From Bacteroidota bacterium (lineage in GTDB: Bacteria > Bacteroidota > Bacteroidia > Palsa-965): a stretch of DNA of 64,000 nucleotides. Below are positions 8,379 to 17,152 of the stretch, in pieces; the stretch's first letter is position 1; every line of letters begins with the position of its first letter. A program made the position numbers and the translations under genes. The notes beneath the pieces are model-generated. The model saw nothing but the letters and a program-made list of their open reading frames with translations. It did no database searches and was not told the DNA's origin. The DNA is taken from contig VBWE01000001.1 in the NCBI GenBank assembly GCA_006218065.1, positions 75,099 to 139,098 of the forward strand, written 5' to 3'.

Positions 8379-9371
8379 TTACACCAGCTTTTTCTCTACC
8401 AAATATTCCGCAATCTGTATCGCGTTGGTCGCTGCACCTTTGCGCAGGTTGTCCGAAACCACCCACATGTTCAGCGTCTTCGGTTGTGTTTCGTCGCGGC
8501 GCAGGCGGCCTACGAATACATCGTCCTTGTCGTGCGCATGTAGCAAAGGCATCGGGTACTGCAGGTTTTTCACGTCGTCGATCACCGTCACCCCGGGCGC
8601 AGTTTCGAGCAGTGAGCGCAGTTCGGCAAGATCGAACTCCTGTTCGAATTCCACGTTGACGGCTTCGGAATGCCCGCCCATTACGGGAATACGGACTGTG
8701 GTAGCCGTAACACGAATGGAATCGTCGCGCATGATTTTTTTTGTTTCGTTCACCATCTTCATCTCCTCTTTCGTGTACCCGTTCTCCAGGAAAACGTCGA
8801 TGTGCGGGATCGCGTTCATATCGATCCGGTAAGCATAAGCCATTTCACCGCTCACGCCGTTGCGTTCGTTCATCAGCTGGTCCACGGCTTTTTTCCCCGT
8901 GCCGGTCACCGACTGGTAAGTAGAAACAACGATGCGCCGGACCTTGTATTTTTTATGCAGCGGGTTGAGCACCACAACCATCTGGATGGTGGAACAATTC
9001 GGGTTGGCGATGATCTTGTCGTCCTTCGTAAGCGCGTCCGCGTTGATTTCAGGAACAACGAGTTTCTTCGAAGGATCCATCCGCCAGGCCGATGAATTAT
9101 CGATCACGGTGATTCCCGCAGCGGCGAATTTCGGCGCCCATTCGAGCGACGTGCTTCCGCCGGCGGAAAAAAGCGCGATCTGCGGTTTCATGGAAATGGC
9201 TGTGGCCGCATCAACCACCTTGTACGGTTTTCCTTTGAATATTATTTCCCTGCCCGCCGATTTTTCAGACGCGACAGGAATAAATTCCGTAACCGGGAAG
9301 TTCCGTTCTTCCAGCACCTGCATCATTTTTGTTCCCACCAGCCCGGTGGCGCCTACAACTGCGATTTTCAT
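8379..9371 (-). CDS. asd: aspartate-semialdehyde dehydrogenase
   Basis: 330 residues, usual family length. Catalyses NADPH-dependent reduction of aspartyl-phosphate to aspartate semialdehyde, the branch point for lysine/diaminopimelate, threonine and methionine. Seen: Rossmann start MKIAVVGATGLVGTKMMQVL, the catalytic cysteine in NPNCSTIQM, the YQSVTGTGKKAV segment, and the histidine region MGGHSEAVNVEFE. Cytoplasmic. It appears monocistronic: upstream is a 305-bp non-coding stretch, downstream its own hairpin and an unrelated secreted-protein operon. Confidence 0.97.
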   Translation of the reverse strand: MKIAVVGATGLVGTKMMQVLEERNFPVTEFIPVASEKSAGREIIFKGKPYKVVDAATAISMKPQIALFSAGGSTSLEWAPKFAAAGITVIDNSSAWRMDPSKKLVVPEINADALTKDDKIIANPNCSTIQMVVVLNPLHKKYKVRRIVVSTYQSVTGTGKKAVDQLMNERNGVSGEMAYAYRIDMNAIPHIDVFLENGYTKEEMKMVNETKKIMRDDSIRVTATTVRIPVMGGHSEAVNVEFEQEFDLAELRSLLETAPGVTVIDDVKNLQYPMPLLHAHDKDDVFVGRLRRDETQPKTLNMWVVSDNLRKGAATNAIQIAEYLVEKKLV

Positions 9372-9676
9372 TTTAGTCTTGTATTACAAATTAATGTACC
9401 TGGATAAAGGGCGAATTCCGAACTCCGTCCCGATAGCTATCGGGAGGCGAAGTGAGATGGTTCGGCATTCACAATTCGCCCTTCGGCATTAAAAAAGCCC
9501 TCCCGTTTCCGGAAAGGCCTTCGTTTATCTTTTACAGCATAAAACGCGTCAGTTGCCTTTCCGGTATCCGGAAGGTTTTTTCATCTTGCGCTTCATGCCC
9601 GTATTGTTCATCATTGCGGGAACAAAGATGGAAAACATTTCAGGAAATGCAAAACATGCTGTTGTTCCGATCGGAT
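9372..9676. other. non-coding stretch between asd and the frameshifted ORF
   Basis: No gene is supported. It holds an inverted repeat at 9409-9481 (arms GGGCGAATTCCGAAC and GTTCGGcattcacAATTCGCCC) with the perfect 18-bp palindrome TCCCGATAGCTATCGGGA (9428-9445) in its loop. A weaker GC-rich hairpin around 9490-9525 could end transcription. The rest (9525-9676) shows nothing I can name. Confidence 0.7.
9409..9481. repeat. intergenic inverted repeat with nested TCCCGATAGCTATCGGGA palindrome
   Basis: Outer arms of about 15 bp pair with small gaps; the loop holds a perfect 18-bp palindrome. The CCCGATAGCTATCGGG word is, from memory, recurrent between genes in many Bacteroidota. It lies upstream of asd. 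Confidence 0.75.
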
Positions 9677-10625
9677 TTAGTCGCCTCCTCCGGGCGCATC
9701 TTCCTCTTCCTCCTCTTCTTCTCCTCCCGATTCCTCTCCACCGGGCATGACTACCTCTGCAAAGTCGATTACATCCGCCGATGCATGCGCTCCGATTTCG
9801 GTGTCGCCGGCTGTAATGGTATGATTTACCCGGTCGTCAAGTTCTGCACGAACGTGTCCAAACGAATGCCAGTCGTTGGTATCACGTTCTTCGGTTTGTG
9901 AGCAGGCAATTCCGTAATACCCGCCCAGGTTGGCCCAGGAGAATCCGCCTACGCCCGTTAAGCCGAGGTGCGCCTGCAATAGCGGCTTCGGCAAGGGCTG
10001 TCGCCGCGTCTTCATCGGCTGCAGGTCCGAATTCTCCTTCATCACCAAGCGTATCCAGGTTGGCATCGAGCCAGGCATCGGCCGCTTCCAATATTCCTGC
10101 GGCAGCATACCGGTAATCAGCGGTGTGTTCGTTTTCGGCCGCCATGATGGATGCTGCCATCGGAGCATCTATAACCGCATGAACCGGTTTGGCGTTATCC
10201 AACTCACCGGGAACAAGATGATCGCCTTCGCCAAGGGCCCAGCTGTCATTGACACCCTCATCCGAATCTGTATCGCGTTCGGGAGCCACAAACCATCCTG
10301 CCTCCGCCCCGTTCTCTCCTTCTTCCGCTTCCCGTTCTTCGGCATTGAATTCAATGTCCGGTCCATCATGGTTGCGGGGCTTTGTAGTGAAACCTAAAGT
10401 CGGATACGCATAATCATCCCGTCCGAAAAAAGCCGCAGGATCGTTTTCCGTTACGGCATCTGTAATGGCTTTATAACTCTCCCGGAAACGCATGGCAGGT
10501 GCAGCATAAGCTACCGCCTGTTGTCCTGACGACGCTATACTGGCCGAAGCCCTGGAGGACTGCGCATTTGATCGGTTGGAATCAACAGCACGCACAGAGC
10601 TAATATATACTTTTCCTGAAAGCAT
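9677..10625 (-). pseudogene. acidic protein gene interrupted by an apparent +1 frameshift
   Basis: Reading on the minus strand from ATG at 10625, the protein is strongly acidic and alanine-rich (AEEREAEEGENGAEAG, ADAWLDANLDTLGDEGEF, ADEDAATALAEAAIAGA). Near 9965 this frame turns into arginine-rich text and stops at 9882, while the next frame picks up protein-like sequence (GVGGFSWANLGGYYGIAC, TNDWHSFGHVRAELDD) and runs to 9677, ending in an EEEEEEEDAPGGGD tail. Joining the two by skipping one C in GCGCACCTCGGC gives a continuous ~315-residue protein. It may be a pseudogene, a sequencing error or a programmed shift. No signal peptide or known domain is recognised. It is divergent from the gene at 10750. 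Confidence 0.55.
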
Positions 10626-10714
10626 AAAGATTCCAACAACAGGCGGCCCGGCAGGTAACGGAAAAGAAGCGGTTACTTCACGCTTTCATCATGCCGGTTT
10701 TGCAGCCAAAACCA

Positions 10715-10722
10715 TATCTTTA
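10715..10722 (+). promoter_or_regulatory. -7 box TATCTTTA upstream of the lamin-tail protein
   Basis: TAnnTTTA box 27 bases before the ATG at 10750, in the divergent intergenic gap. Confidence 0.4.
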
Positions 10723-10749
10723 CTATCCTGCAAAACAGGCGCACACCGC

Positions 10750-13700
10750 ATGAAGCATTTTTTACTTGCCCTTTTATTTTCGGTAAGCGGATTGACTCTT
10801 TCCGCGCAGATCACCGACGCCTTTTCCGACGGCGATTTTACCAATGCACCCACCTGGAGCGGAGATAATTCCGATTACATCGTCAACGGTTCGTTTGAAC
10901 TGCAACTGAACGGCGTGATCGCAGATACTTCCTACCTCTCGTTTGCAAGCCCTTTTATAAGTAACGCCGAATGGCAGTTCTGGGTCAAACTTACGTTCGC
11001 TCCTTCGGACAATAATAATGCCCGGATTTATCTCGTTTCCGATGTGGCCAACCTGCAGGGAGCGGTGAACGGATATTATGTGCGGCTCGGCGAGAACGGA
11101 TCTTTCGACAGCGTGGACCTGTGGGAACAAAGCGGGACAACCAGTACAAGAATCATCGACGGTATAAACGGACATTGCGCAGCGAGCACCAACACGTTGC
11201 GCATCCGCGTAACACGCAGCGCCGCCGGGCTCTGGAATGTATATTCGGACACGCTCGGCGGGACCAATTTTCTGCCCGAAGGATCGGTGACGGATAATAC
11301 GCACACGACCTGCAACTACTTCGGCGTATACAGCAAGTACACCGTGTCGAATATCAACAAGTTTTTTTACGACGACGTGTACGCCGGTCCGCTGATCGTT
11401 GACGTTACTGCTCCCGCGCTCGTTTCGGCAAGCCCGGTTTCATCCACGCAGCTCGATGTGCTTTTCAATGAACCCGTAGACCTCGCCACGGCACAAACGC
11501 TGACGAATTACAGCGTGAACAACAGCATCGGCAATCCTTCGGCAGCCGTGCGCGACGGAAGTAATTTCTCGCTGGTGCACCTCACGTTTGCCACGCCCTT
11601 TACCAGCGGACTGCCGAATACGCTTACGGTGACCAACGTGCAGGACCTGAGTGCGAATGCGATCACGACGGCCAATGCGAATTTTACCTGGTTCAATTTA
11701 TCCACGGCCGTTTTCCACGACGTGGTGATCAACGAAATCATGGCCGATCCTTCGCCCGTGGTCGGTTTGCCGAATACGGAATTTATCGAACTGCACAACC
11801 GGAGCGCAGGAAATTTCGATCTCACGGGCTGGACATTTACCGACGGAAGTACGACTTCCACCTTGGGCCAGCTCGTGCTTGGCGCGGGACAGTACCTGAT
11901 TCTCTGCGCAAACGCCGATACACAGTTGTTCAGTTCTTTCGGACCTGTGCTCGGTTTGTCCACCTTCCCTTCGCTCAACAATACCGGCGACAACCTCATC
12001 ATCCGCGACAATGCAAATACGCTGATCGATTCCGTGAGCTTCGACATTTCCTGGTACCAGGACCCGAACAAAGACGACGGCGGCTGGACGCTCGAGCTGA
12101 TCAACCCGAATATCGGCGCGGGATGTGCGACGGCGGGGAACTGGATCGCGTCGAATAACGTGGCCGGCGGAACACCGGGAACACAGAACAGCGTATACAA
12201 CAATTCACCGGATGTTACCGGCCCTGTTTTCGCATCGGTGTATGCCACGGATTCGCTTCATGTTACGCTCTGTTTCAACGAAGGCATCAATCCCGCGCAG
12301 ATTACCGTGCTCAGTAATTACAGCATCAGCAACGGGATCGGTGCGCCGGTTACGATCAGCTACGATACCACGACGCTGCAGTGCATATACTTAACGCTGG
12401 CTGCGCCGCTGCAGGATCAGAATGCATACACCGTCACATTTCCGAATCTCGGCGATTGTGCGGGAAACCCGGCCAACCCGAACGGCGCGATCTTCTCGTA
12501 TTATGTCGTCAAACAATTCGACGTGGTGGTCAACGAAATTATGGCCGATCCCGATCCGCCCGTAGCGCTGCCGAACGAAGAATACCTCGAACTGCACAAT
12601 ACCACGCCGTATTCCATTCAGCTCGAAAACTGGCAACTGACGATCGGCGGCACGACACGCGCAGTTCCGAATTTTCTTTTGCAGCCCGACAGTTTTCTCG
12701 TGCTGACGAATACCACGGCCGCGCCGCTTTTCAGCGGAATGAATGTGCTGGGCGTTCCCAGTTTCCAGTCGCTGACGAATACCGGTTCCGCGATCACGCT
12801 GCGTACTGCGCAAGGTTTGCTGATACACAACTTAACGTACGACGACAGCTGGTACCAAAATGCGCTCAAAGCCGACGGCGGCTGGTCGCTGGAAATGGTT
12901 GATCCGAACAACCCCTGCGCGGGAATGAACAACTGGCGCGCTTCCGTAAATGCGACCGGCGGAACGCCCGGACAAGAGAACTCGGTACTCGCCGCAAATC
13001 CCGACAATGTCGCTCCGCAATTACTCCGCGTCAGCGTGATCACGCCCGACAGTATCCGCGCCTGGTTCAGCGAAAGTATCGACAGCACCTCGCTCGCAAA
13101 TCTCGTTGCATATTCCATCGACAACAGCATGGGACAACCGGTCGCCGCGATTCCCGAAGGGCCGGATTTCAACACGGTGAAACTGCGCCTGCCTTCGACC
13201 ATGCTCGCGGGAATTATTTACACGCTCACGGCGAACAATACGCTTTCCGACTGTGCGGGCAATGCGATGAACAGCAACAGTACGGCGCGTTTCGCCCTGC
13301 CGCTGAACGTATCGCCGAACGACGTGGTGATCAACGAAATTCTTCCCGATCCGAATGACGGCGGCGTGGATTACGTGGAGATTTACAACCGCTCGAACAA
13401 AGTGATCGACCTGCAGAAAATGTACCTCTGCACGATGGATACACTGACCGGTATTTTCGAAGAACTCAACGTGATTGCACCGGAAGGTTTCCTGTTTTTC
13501 CCGCAGGATTATTTGCTGCTGAGCGAAGACGGCGCGATCGTGAAATCGCAATATCAAACCACGAACCCGAATGCGTTTCTCGACATGAGCAATATTCCTT
13601 CGATGAATATCGACGGCGATATCGTGGTGCTGATCGATACTTCGGGACTGATCATTGACAAGCTCGTGTACAGCAGCGACTGGCATTACCCGTTGCTGCA

Positions 13701-14163
13701 GCAAACCAAAGGCGTTTCATTAGAGCGCATCGACTTCGACCGGACCACGCAGGATGCGACCAACTGGCATTCCGCTTCGGAAAATGCGGGCTACGGAACA
13801 CCGGGGTACAAAAATTCGCAGTTCAGTCCCGGCGGCGGCGATGACGGTGCGGTGACGGTTTCGCAGGAAGTTTTTTCACCCGATAATGACGGTGTGAATG
13901 ATATCGTGAATATCAATTACCATTTCGATGCGCCGGGATTTACGGCCAATGTGCAGATTTACGATGCGCGCGGAAGGCTGGTGCGCAACCTGGTGAAAAG
14001 CGAATTGCTCGGCACGGAAGAAGGAACTTTTTCGTGGGACGGTATCGATGATGCGCGCGAAAAATCGCGGATCGGTATTTACGTCATTTACTTCGAAGCG
14101 TTCAACACGCACGGCGAAGTAAAGAAGTACAAACAGCAGTGCGTACTCGCCGGCAAGCTTTGA
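10750..14163 (+). CDS. large secreted protein with three lamin-tail domains and gliding-type C-terminus
   Basis: 1137 residues from ATG 10750; this start opens a clear signal peptide (MKHFLLALLFSVSGLTLSAQ), while the longer in-frame start at 10576 adds an unrelated leader. After a jelly-roll-like N-terminal domain (~20-215) come three pairs of an Ig-like domain (TAPALVSASPVSSTQLDV, TGPVFASVYATDSLHV, VAPQLLRVSVITPDSI) and a lamin-tail domain (VVINEIMADPSPV, VVVNEIMADPDPP, VVINEILPDPNDG). The end is a FlgD-like/CHU-type C-terminal domain (VFSPDNDGVNDIVNI ... VQIYDARGRLVRNL), probably for T9SS export. Lamin-tail domains in secreted bacterial proteins often accompany nucleases or adhesive proteins; no catalytic domain is seen here. 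Surface structural or adhesive role is inferred. Confidence 0.88.
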   Translation: MKHFLLALLFSVSGLTLSAQITDAFSDGDFTNAPTWSGDNSDYIVNGSFELQLNGVIADTSYLSFASPFISNAEWQFWVKLTFAPSDNNNARIYLVSDVANLQGAVNGYYVRLGENGSFDSVDLWEQSGTTSTRIIDGINGHCAASTNTLRIRVTRSAAGLWNVYSDTLGGTNFLPEGSVTDNTHTTCNYFGVYSKYTVSNINKFFYDDVYAGPLIVDVTAPALVSASPVSSTQLDVLFNEPVDLATAQTLTNYSVNNSIGNPSAAVRDGSNFSLVHLTFATPFTSGLPNTLTVTNVQDLSANAITTANANFTWFNLSTAVFHDVVINEIMADPSPVVGLPNTEFIELHNRSAGNFDLTGWTFTDGSTTSTLGQLVLGAGQYLILCANADTQLFSSFGPVLGLSTFPSLNNTGDNLIIRDNANTLIDSVSFDISWYQDPNKDDGGWTLELINPNIGAGCATAGNWIASNNVAGGTPGTQNSVYNNSPDVTGPVFASVYATDSLHVTLCFNEGINPAQITVLSNYSISNGIGAPVTISYDTTTLQCIYLTLAAPLQDQNAYTVTFPNLGDCAGNPANPNGAIFSYYVVKQFDVVVNEIMADPDPPVALPNEEYLELHNTTPYSIQLENWQLTIGGTTRAVPNFLLQPDSFLVLTNTTAAPLFSGMNVLGVPSFQSLTNTGSAITLRTAQGLLIHNLTYDDSWYQNALKADGGWSLEMVDPNNPCAGMNNWRASVNATGGTPGQENSVLAANPDNVAPQLLRVSVITPDSIRAWFSESIDSTSLANLVAYSIDNSMGQPVAAIPEGPDFNTVKLRLPSTMLAGIIYTLTANNTLSDCAGNAMNSNSTARFALPLNVSPNDVVINEILPDPNDGGVDYVEIYNRSNKVIDLQKMYLCTMDTLTGIFEELNVIAPEGFLFFPQDYLLLSEDGAIVKSQYQTTNPNAFLDMSNIPSMNIDGDIVVLIDTSGLIIDKLVYSSDWHYPLLQQTKGVSLERIDFDRTTQDATNWHSASENAGYGTPGYKNSQFSPGGGDDGAVTVSQEVFSPDNDGVNDIVNINYHFDAPGFTANVQIYDARGRLVRNLVKSELLGTEEGTFSWDGIDDAREKSRIGIYVIYFEAFNTHGEVKKYKQQCVLAGKL

Positions 14164-14188
14164 TTTTTCCGAACATTCCTGGCCGCAC

Positions 14189-14282
14189 GAAATGTCAAAT
14201 ACAAAACGACAAATTTCAAATGTAAACCCGGGCAGGAGAACCCTTTTGAATTTTACATTTGAAATTTGTCATTTTGCATTTC
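14189..14282. repeat. long intergenic hairpin, TTTCAAATGT family
   Basis: Arms 14189-14226 and 14252-14282 pair over about 30 bases (core CAAATTTCAAATGTAAA / TTTACATTTGAAATTTG). It lies between convergent genes and may stop transcription from both sides. It shares its words with the hairpins at 51179 and 52637. Confidence 0.8.
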
Positions 14283-14304
14283 TCCCCGAAATGATCACAA
14301 GTTA

Positions 14305-15162
14305 TCAGTTCACCTGGATCTTCCGGTAAACCGTTTGCCCTTCGCCTGAAAGTTTCAGCACGTACATGCCGGCGGCGAGGCTGCCCGTATTAAGTGAAAA
14401 TTTATTCGGTCCCGCCTGGAGGCTGATCGTGCTGATCTGCACATCACGGCCGAGCGCATCGGTGATCACGGCGCGGGTTTCGGCGGCAAAAGGACTGCTC
14501 AGTTCGATCGTGAGCGATTCATCGGCGGGATTCGGGTAGTGTTTCACTTCGTACAAACCGGGTCGTTCGGTTACTGATGTACCCAGCGGCAACTGGCAGC
14601 AGTTTCCACCGGCACTGATGTTCACTGCGGTGGAAGGCCAGCAGTTGTAGTTCGTCTGGTGGAACCGGATATTGTTCCCGCCGAATTTATTCATGAAAAA
14701 TCCCGCGATCTGCTGCGCCGTATTGCAGCCGCCCTGGTTACCCGTGCCGCAGGAGTAGCCGCAGATGATACTCGTGTAGCCATTCGGATCGGAAACGGTT
14801 GCCGGCGGATAGAGCGTGATCGTGTCCACGCTGTTCGGCACGCCGCTGATGCTCGTGGTGTACGGCGGATTCAGGTTGCAGGGATTATTTCCCCCATCAT
14901 AGCCCGCGTACCAGACTTTGGTCACATTGCCCGCGTATGTCCCGGTGATGTTGATCACGCTGTACTCGTATGACACGATGCCGATTTTCAGGTTCGGAAT
15001 ATTCTGATCGACGTTGATTGTGAGTGTGCCTCCATCGTAGTTGGAATAGATGCAGATATTGCTCGTGGTATCGCAGAACAGGCCGCCCTGTGCGGAAAGA
15101 TCGGGTGCGGCGGCGAAGAGCAGGAATGCAAAACTGAAAAATGAAGTAGCTGTTTTTCTCAT
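14305..15162 (-). CDS. secreted T9SS cargo protein
   Basis: 285 residues. Signal peptide MRKTATSFFSFAFLLFAAAPDLSAQ. The middle (~25-195) is a cysteine-containing, glycine/asparagine-rich extracellular region (NICIYSNYDGGTLTINV, SIICGYSCGTGNQGGCNTA) that I cannot assign. The last ~80 residues are a type A T9SS sorting domain (YEVKHYPNPADESLTIEL ... LAAGMYVLKLSGEGQTVYRK). It is convergent with the lamin-tail gene and appears monocistronic. Expected to be secreted or anchored at the outer surface; function unknown. Confidence 0.85.
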   Translation of the reverse strand: MRKTATSFFSFAFLLFAAAPDLSAQGGLFCDTTSNICIYSNYDGGTLTINVDQNIPNLKIGIVSYEYSVINITGTYAGNVTKVWYAGYDGGNNPCNLNPPYTTSISGVPNSVDTITLYPPATVSDPNGYTSIICGYSCGTGNQGGCNTAQQIAGFFMNKFGGNNIRFHQTNYNCWPSTAVNISAGGNCCQLPLGTSVTERPGLYEVKHYPNPADESLTIELSSPFAAETRAVITDALGRDVQISTISLQAGPNKFSLNTGSLAAGMYVLKLSGEGQTVYRKIQVN

Positions 15163-15221
15163 CGGTTTATGGTTTAGCTAAACTTACGGCATTTTTTGGG
15201 AAAAGCAAGTGGTTTTACGGA

Positions 15222-15319
15222 CCACACCTCCTTCTCCTCTCCGAGGGAGAGGAGTGGAGGTTCGGGGCAAGCGGACGTTTCTTCCGAGCTTTTTTACTAT
15301 CGCAGCAAGCTGCTCTTTT
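15222..15319 (+). repeat. 98-bp repeat, copy A (direct repeat flanking the small exported-protein gene)
   Basis: Begins CCACACCTCCTTCTCCTCTC and ends CAGCAAGCTGCTCTTTT; nearly identical to 15778-15874 in the same orientation. It contains an internal palindrome of the CTCCTCTCC/GGGAGAGGAG type, a word seen between genes in many bacteria. Confidence 0.85.
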
Positions 15320-15429
15320 CGCATTTCTCTGCTGGTTCGCTGCGCGAACCACCACCAGGTATTTCCGCTAAAATTTATGCTATCGAAGGGATTTTTAATA
15401 GATTTGAGAGAACCAAAAAAACAGACCTC

Positions 15430-15705
15430 ATGAAAAAATCGCTTTTAGTATTTGCCGCGACGGTAGCTTTTGCAATCAGTTCGTTCGGCGCGGTAACGAT
15501 CCGTTATTATAATAAGGACAGCAAATCCCATACATTCAAAGTGAAGATCGACGGCAGTTACAAAGAAGTAACTTTCGAAAGCAGCAGGACAGCGAGTGTA
15601 ACCATCCAGGGCGGCGCCCGCGAGTGCATCATTTATACCGACTGCGGCGAAGTAACCGTTAAAGCTGATGCCAACATCGAAATCAAAAACGGCTGTATTA
15701 AGTAA
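15430..15705 (+). CDS. small exported protein
   Basis: 91 residues from ATG 15430; the frame stays open upstream to 15196 but the signal peptide MKKSLLVFAATVAFAISSFG fixes the start. The mature part is a predicted small beta-sandwich (VTIRYYNKDSKSHTFKVKI, EVTFESSRTASVTIQG) with two cysteines in ARECIIYTDCGEV. I do not recognise the family. The gene sits between two direct 97-98 bp repeats (15222 and 15778) and is followed by a hairpin. Periplasmic or secreted location inferred. Confidence 0.8.
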   Translation: MKKSLLVFAATVAFAISSFGAVTIRYYNKDSKSHTFKVKIDGSYKEVTFESSRTASVTIQGGARECIIYTDCGEVTVKADANIEIKNGCIK

Positions 15706-15726
15706 TTGGTACGTTCGTTTACTGTT

Positions 15727-15764
15727 TAAAGCCTTCTTTTGGTAATACAAAAGGAGGTTTTTTT
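15727..15764 (+). terminator. terminator-like hairpin after the small exported protein
   Basis: AAAGCCTTCTTTT and AAAAGGAGGTTTTTTT form a stem with a few mismatches or G-T pairs, followed by a T run, 21 bp after the stop. Confidence 0.6.
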
Positions 15765-15777
15765 GTTGGTTCGGGGG

Positions 15778-15874
15778 CCACACCTCCTTCTCCTCTCCCA
15801 GGGAGAGGAGTGGAGGTGAGGGGCAAGCGGACGTTTCTTCCGGGCTTTTTGCTATCGCAGCAAGCTGCTCTTTT
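15778..15874 (+). repeat. 97-bp repeat, copy B
   Basis: Direct repeat partner of 15222-15319, with a few substitutions and one length difference. The two copies lie 556 bp apart, one on each side of the small exported-protein gene. Confidence 0.85.
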
Positions 15875-15907
15875 GGTGTCCTTTACGGACACTGTAGCGA
15901 CACCGTG

Positions 15908-16001
15908 CGGATACTGTTCGAATACTGTGCAGGTGACCTTTGCGGCCTGCTCAGCGGACACTGTTCGGATACTGTGCAGGTGACCTCTGCGGCCTATTTG
16001 G
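15908..16001. repeat. 47-bp tandem duplication
   Basis: Two adjacent copies (15908-15954, 15955-16001), each carrying ATACTGTGCAGGTGACC and GCGGCCT. A partial, more diverged unit (GGACACTGTAGCGACACC) precedes them. Confidence 0.75.
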
Positions 16002-16014
16002 CGGTTCCCGAATC

Positions 16015-17034
16015 TTATTTCACGAAACGCCGGACGTCGATCTCTTTCGGTAAGGGTTTTCCGTCTTCCAGGAAGGATACGAGTTGTTCGGCTAGCCAGG
16101 GAGCCTGCATCACACTTTTGCTGCCCAGCCCGTTGAAAACCGCCAGTTGCGAACGCTCCGGGTGGAGGCCGAGCGCGGGGCGGTGGTCGCGGGTGGTTGG
16201 GCGCACGCCGGCGACGATTCCGGTTACGTTATAAGGTACGCTGATCATCCGGCGCAGTTTTTCTTCCAGTTCGTTTTGCCCTTCGGCAGTGGTTACTTCA
16301 TCGGCGATTTCCCGTTCGTGCGTGGCGCCGAAAATAAAACCGCCGCCGTTTTTCGGGACAAGATATCCCGCGCCGTTCAGGATCGCGTCCGTTTCCAGTT
16401 CCGGGATTTCGAGGTGCAGGAGCTGTCCTTTCAGGGCTTTGATCGGAACAAAAGAAAAATAGTTTTCTTCCGGCGCGCGAAAACCGGTGCAGCAGATTAT
16501 TTTTTTCGCGCGGATGCCGCGGTATTCCACGCCGTTGTTTTCAAACTTCAGCTGACTGAAATCAAAACGTTCTTCCACGACTTCCGGAAAAACCTGCTCC
16601 ACCAGCGCGTAAAACAATTTCGTATCCAGGTTCCCGCCCTGCTCCACGCGGCCCAGTCCGTGCGGGGCCTGCACGATGCCGGGAAAACTGTTTTGGATCA
16701 CCGGCCCGAAAAACGGTTTATCCTGCGGCCAGTTTTGGGATTCTTCTTCGCTCAAAATCCGCAGGTACTCGCGCTGAAAAAATATTTTTTGATCATACTG
16801 CGCCTCGAGGGTTTTGTAAAACTGGTGCGCGAAAGGAACCGTCTCCGCCGCTTTCCAGGTGGGTTTCCTCGTTTGAAAATTCACCGGGTTGAGCATGCCG
16901 GCGGCGATGCGGGAGCACTGGGAAAAGGATTTATCGTCGATGATGCATACGGTTTTTCCCCGCTGTTTTAAAGTGAGTGCGGTGATGGAACCGGCGAAGC
17001 CGTGACCGATTATCAGATAGTCGAAGGAAAACAT
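16015..17034 (-). CDS. FAD-dependent oxidoreductase of the DAO (glycine/D-amino-acid oxidase) type
   Basis: 339 residues, normal length for the single-domain DAO family. The FAD dinucleotide-binding motif is GHGFAGSITALTLKQRGKTV near the N-terminus, followed by the conserved SQCSRIAAGMLNPV segment. The C-terminal FAD contact region reads GIVAGVRPTTRDHRPALG and FNGLGSKSVMQAPWLAEQL. Related enzymes oxidise glycine, sarcosine or modified-tRNA bases (ThiO and MnmC types); the substrate here cannot be told from sequence. Cytoplasmic. It is monocistronic, with a TACTTTTA box ending 5 bases before the ATG, suggesting a leaderless transcript. Confidence 0.88.
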   Translation of the reverse strand: MFSFDYLIIGHGFAGSITALTLKQRGKTVCIIDDKSFSQCSRIAAGMLNPVNFQTRKPTWKAAETVPFAHQFYKTLEAQYDQKIFFQREYLRILSEEESQNWPQDKPFFGPVIQNSFPGIVQAPHGLGRVEQGGNLDTKLFYALVEQVFPEVVEERFDFSQLKFENNGVEYRGIRAKKIICCTGFRAPEENYFSFVPIKALKGQLLHLEIPELETDAILNGAGYLVPKNGGGFIFGATHEREIADEVTTAEGQNELEEKLRRMISVPYNVTGIVAGVRPTTRDHRPALGLHPERSQLAVFNGLGSKSVMQAPWLAEQLVSFLEDGKPLPKEIDVRRFVK

Positions 17035-17039
17035 TGGTG

Positions 17040-17047
17040 TAAAAGTA
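17040..17047 (-). promoter_or_regulatory. -7 box TACTTTTA for the FAD oxidoreductase
   Basis: Read on the minus strand; 5 bases separate the box from the ATG (17034-17032). Confidence 0.45.
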
Positions 17048-17144
17048 AAGTATTACACCCTTGTTCTCGTCCTGATTAAACTACCATTTCATAAATCACT
17101 AAAATGATCAGTAGCGCCCATTTCCACATCCCCCAAGACCTTCT

Positions 17145-17152
17145 TATCTTTC
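17145..17152 (+). promoter_or_regulatory. -7 box TATCTTTC (first copy of a duplicated promoter segment)
   Basis: Part of the 33-bp segment 17120-17152 that recurs at 18080-18112 with two substitutions. It drives at most an 8-codon frame here. Confidence 0.45.

Larger units (their letters stand above)
15706..16014. other. non-coding stretch rich in repeats
   Basis: No gene is supported. It holds a terminator-like hairpin (15727-15764), repeat copy B (15778-15874) and a 47-bp tandem duplication (15908-16001) abutting the 3' end of the FAD oxidoreductase gene. Confidence 0.75.

Noticed and set aside
10576..10749. Upstream start for the lamin-tail protein
   Set aside because: The added 58 residues overlap the divergent ORF and precede a perfect signal peptide that starts at 10750.
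15719..15961. 80-codon minus-strand frame with PLPGRGEGG-type text
   Set aside because: It is the translation of the repeat palindrome and the 47-bp tandem units, not a gene.
16147..16971. 274-codon plus-strand frame opposite the FAD oxidoreductase
   Set aside because: Antisense of a clear DAO-family enzyme; its translation has no recognisable domain.
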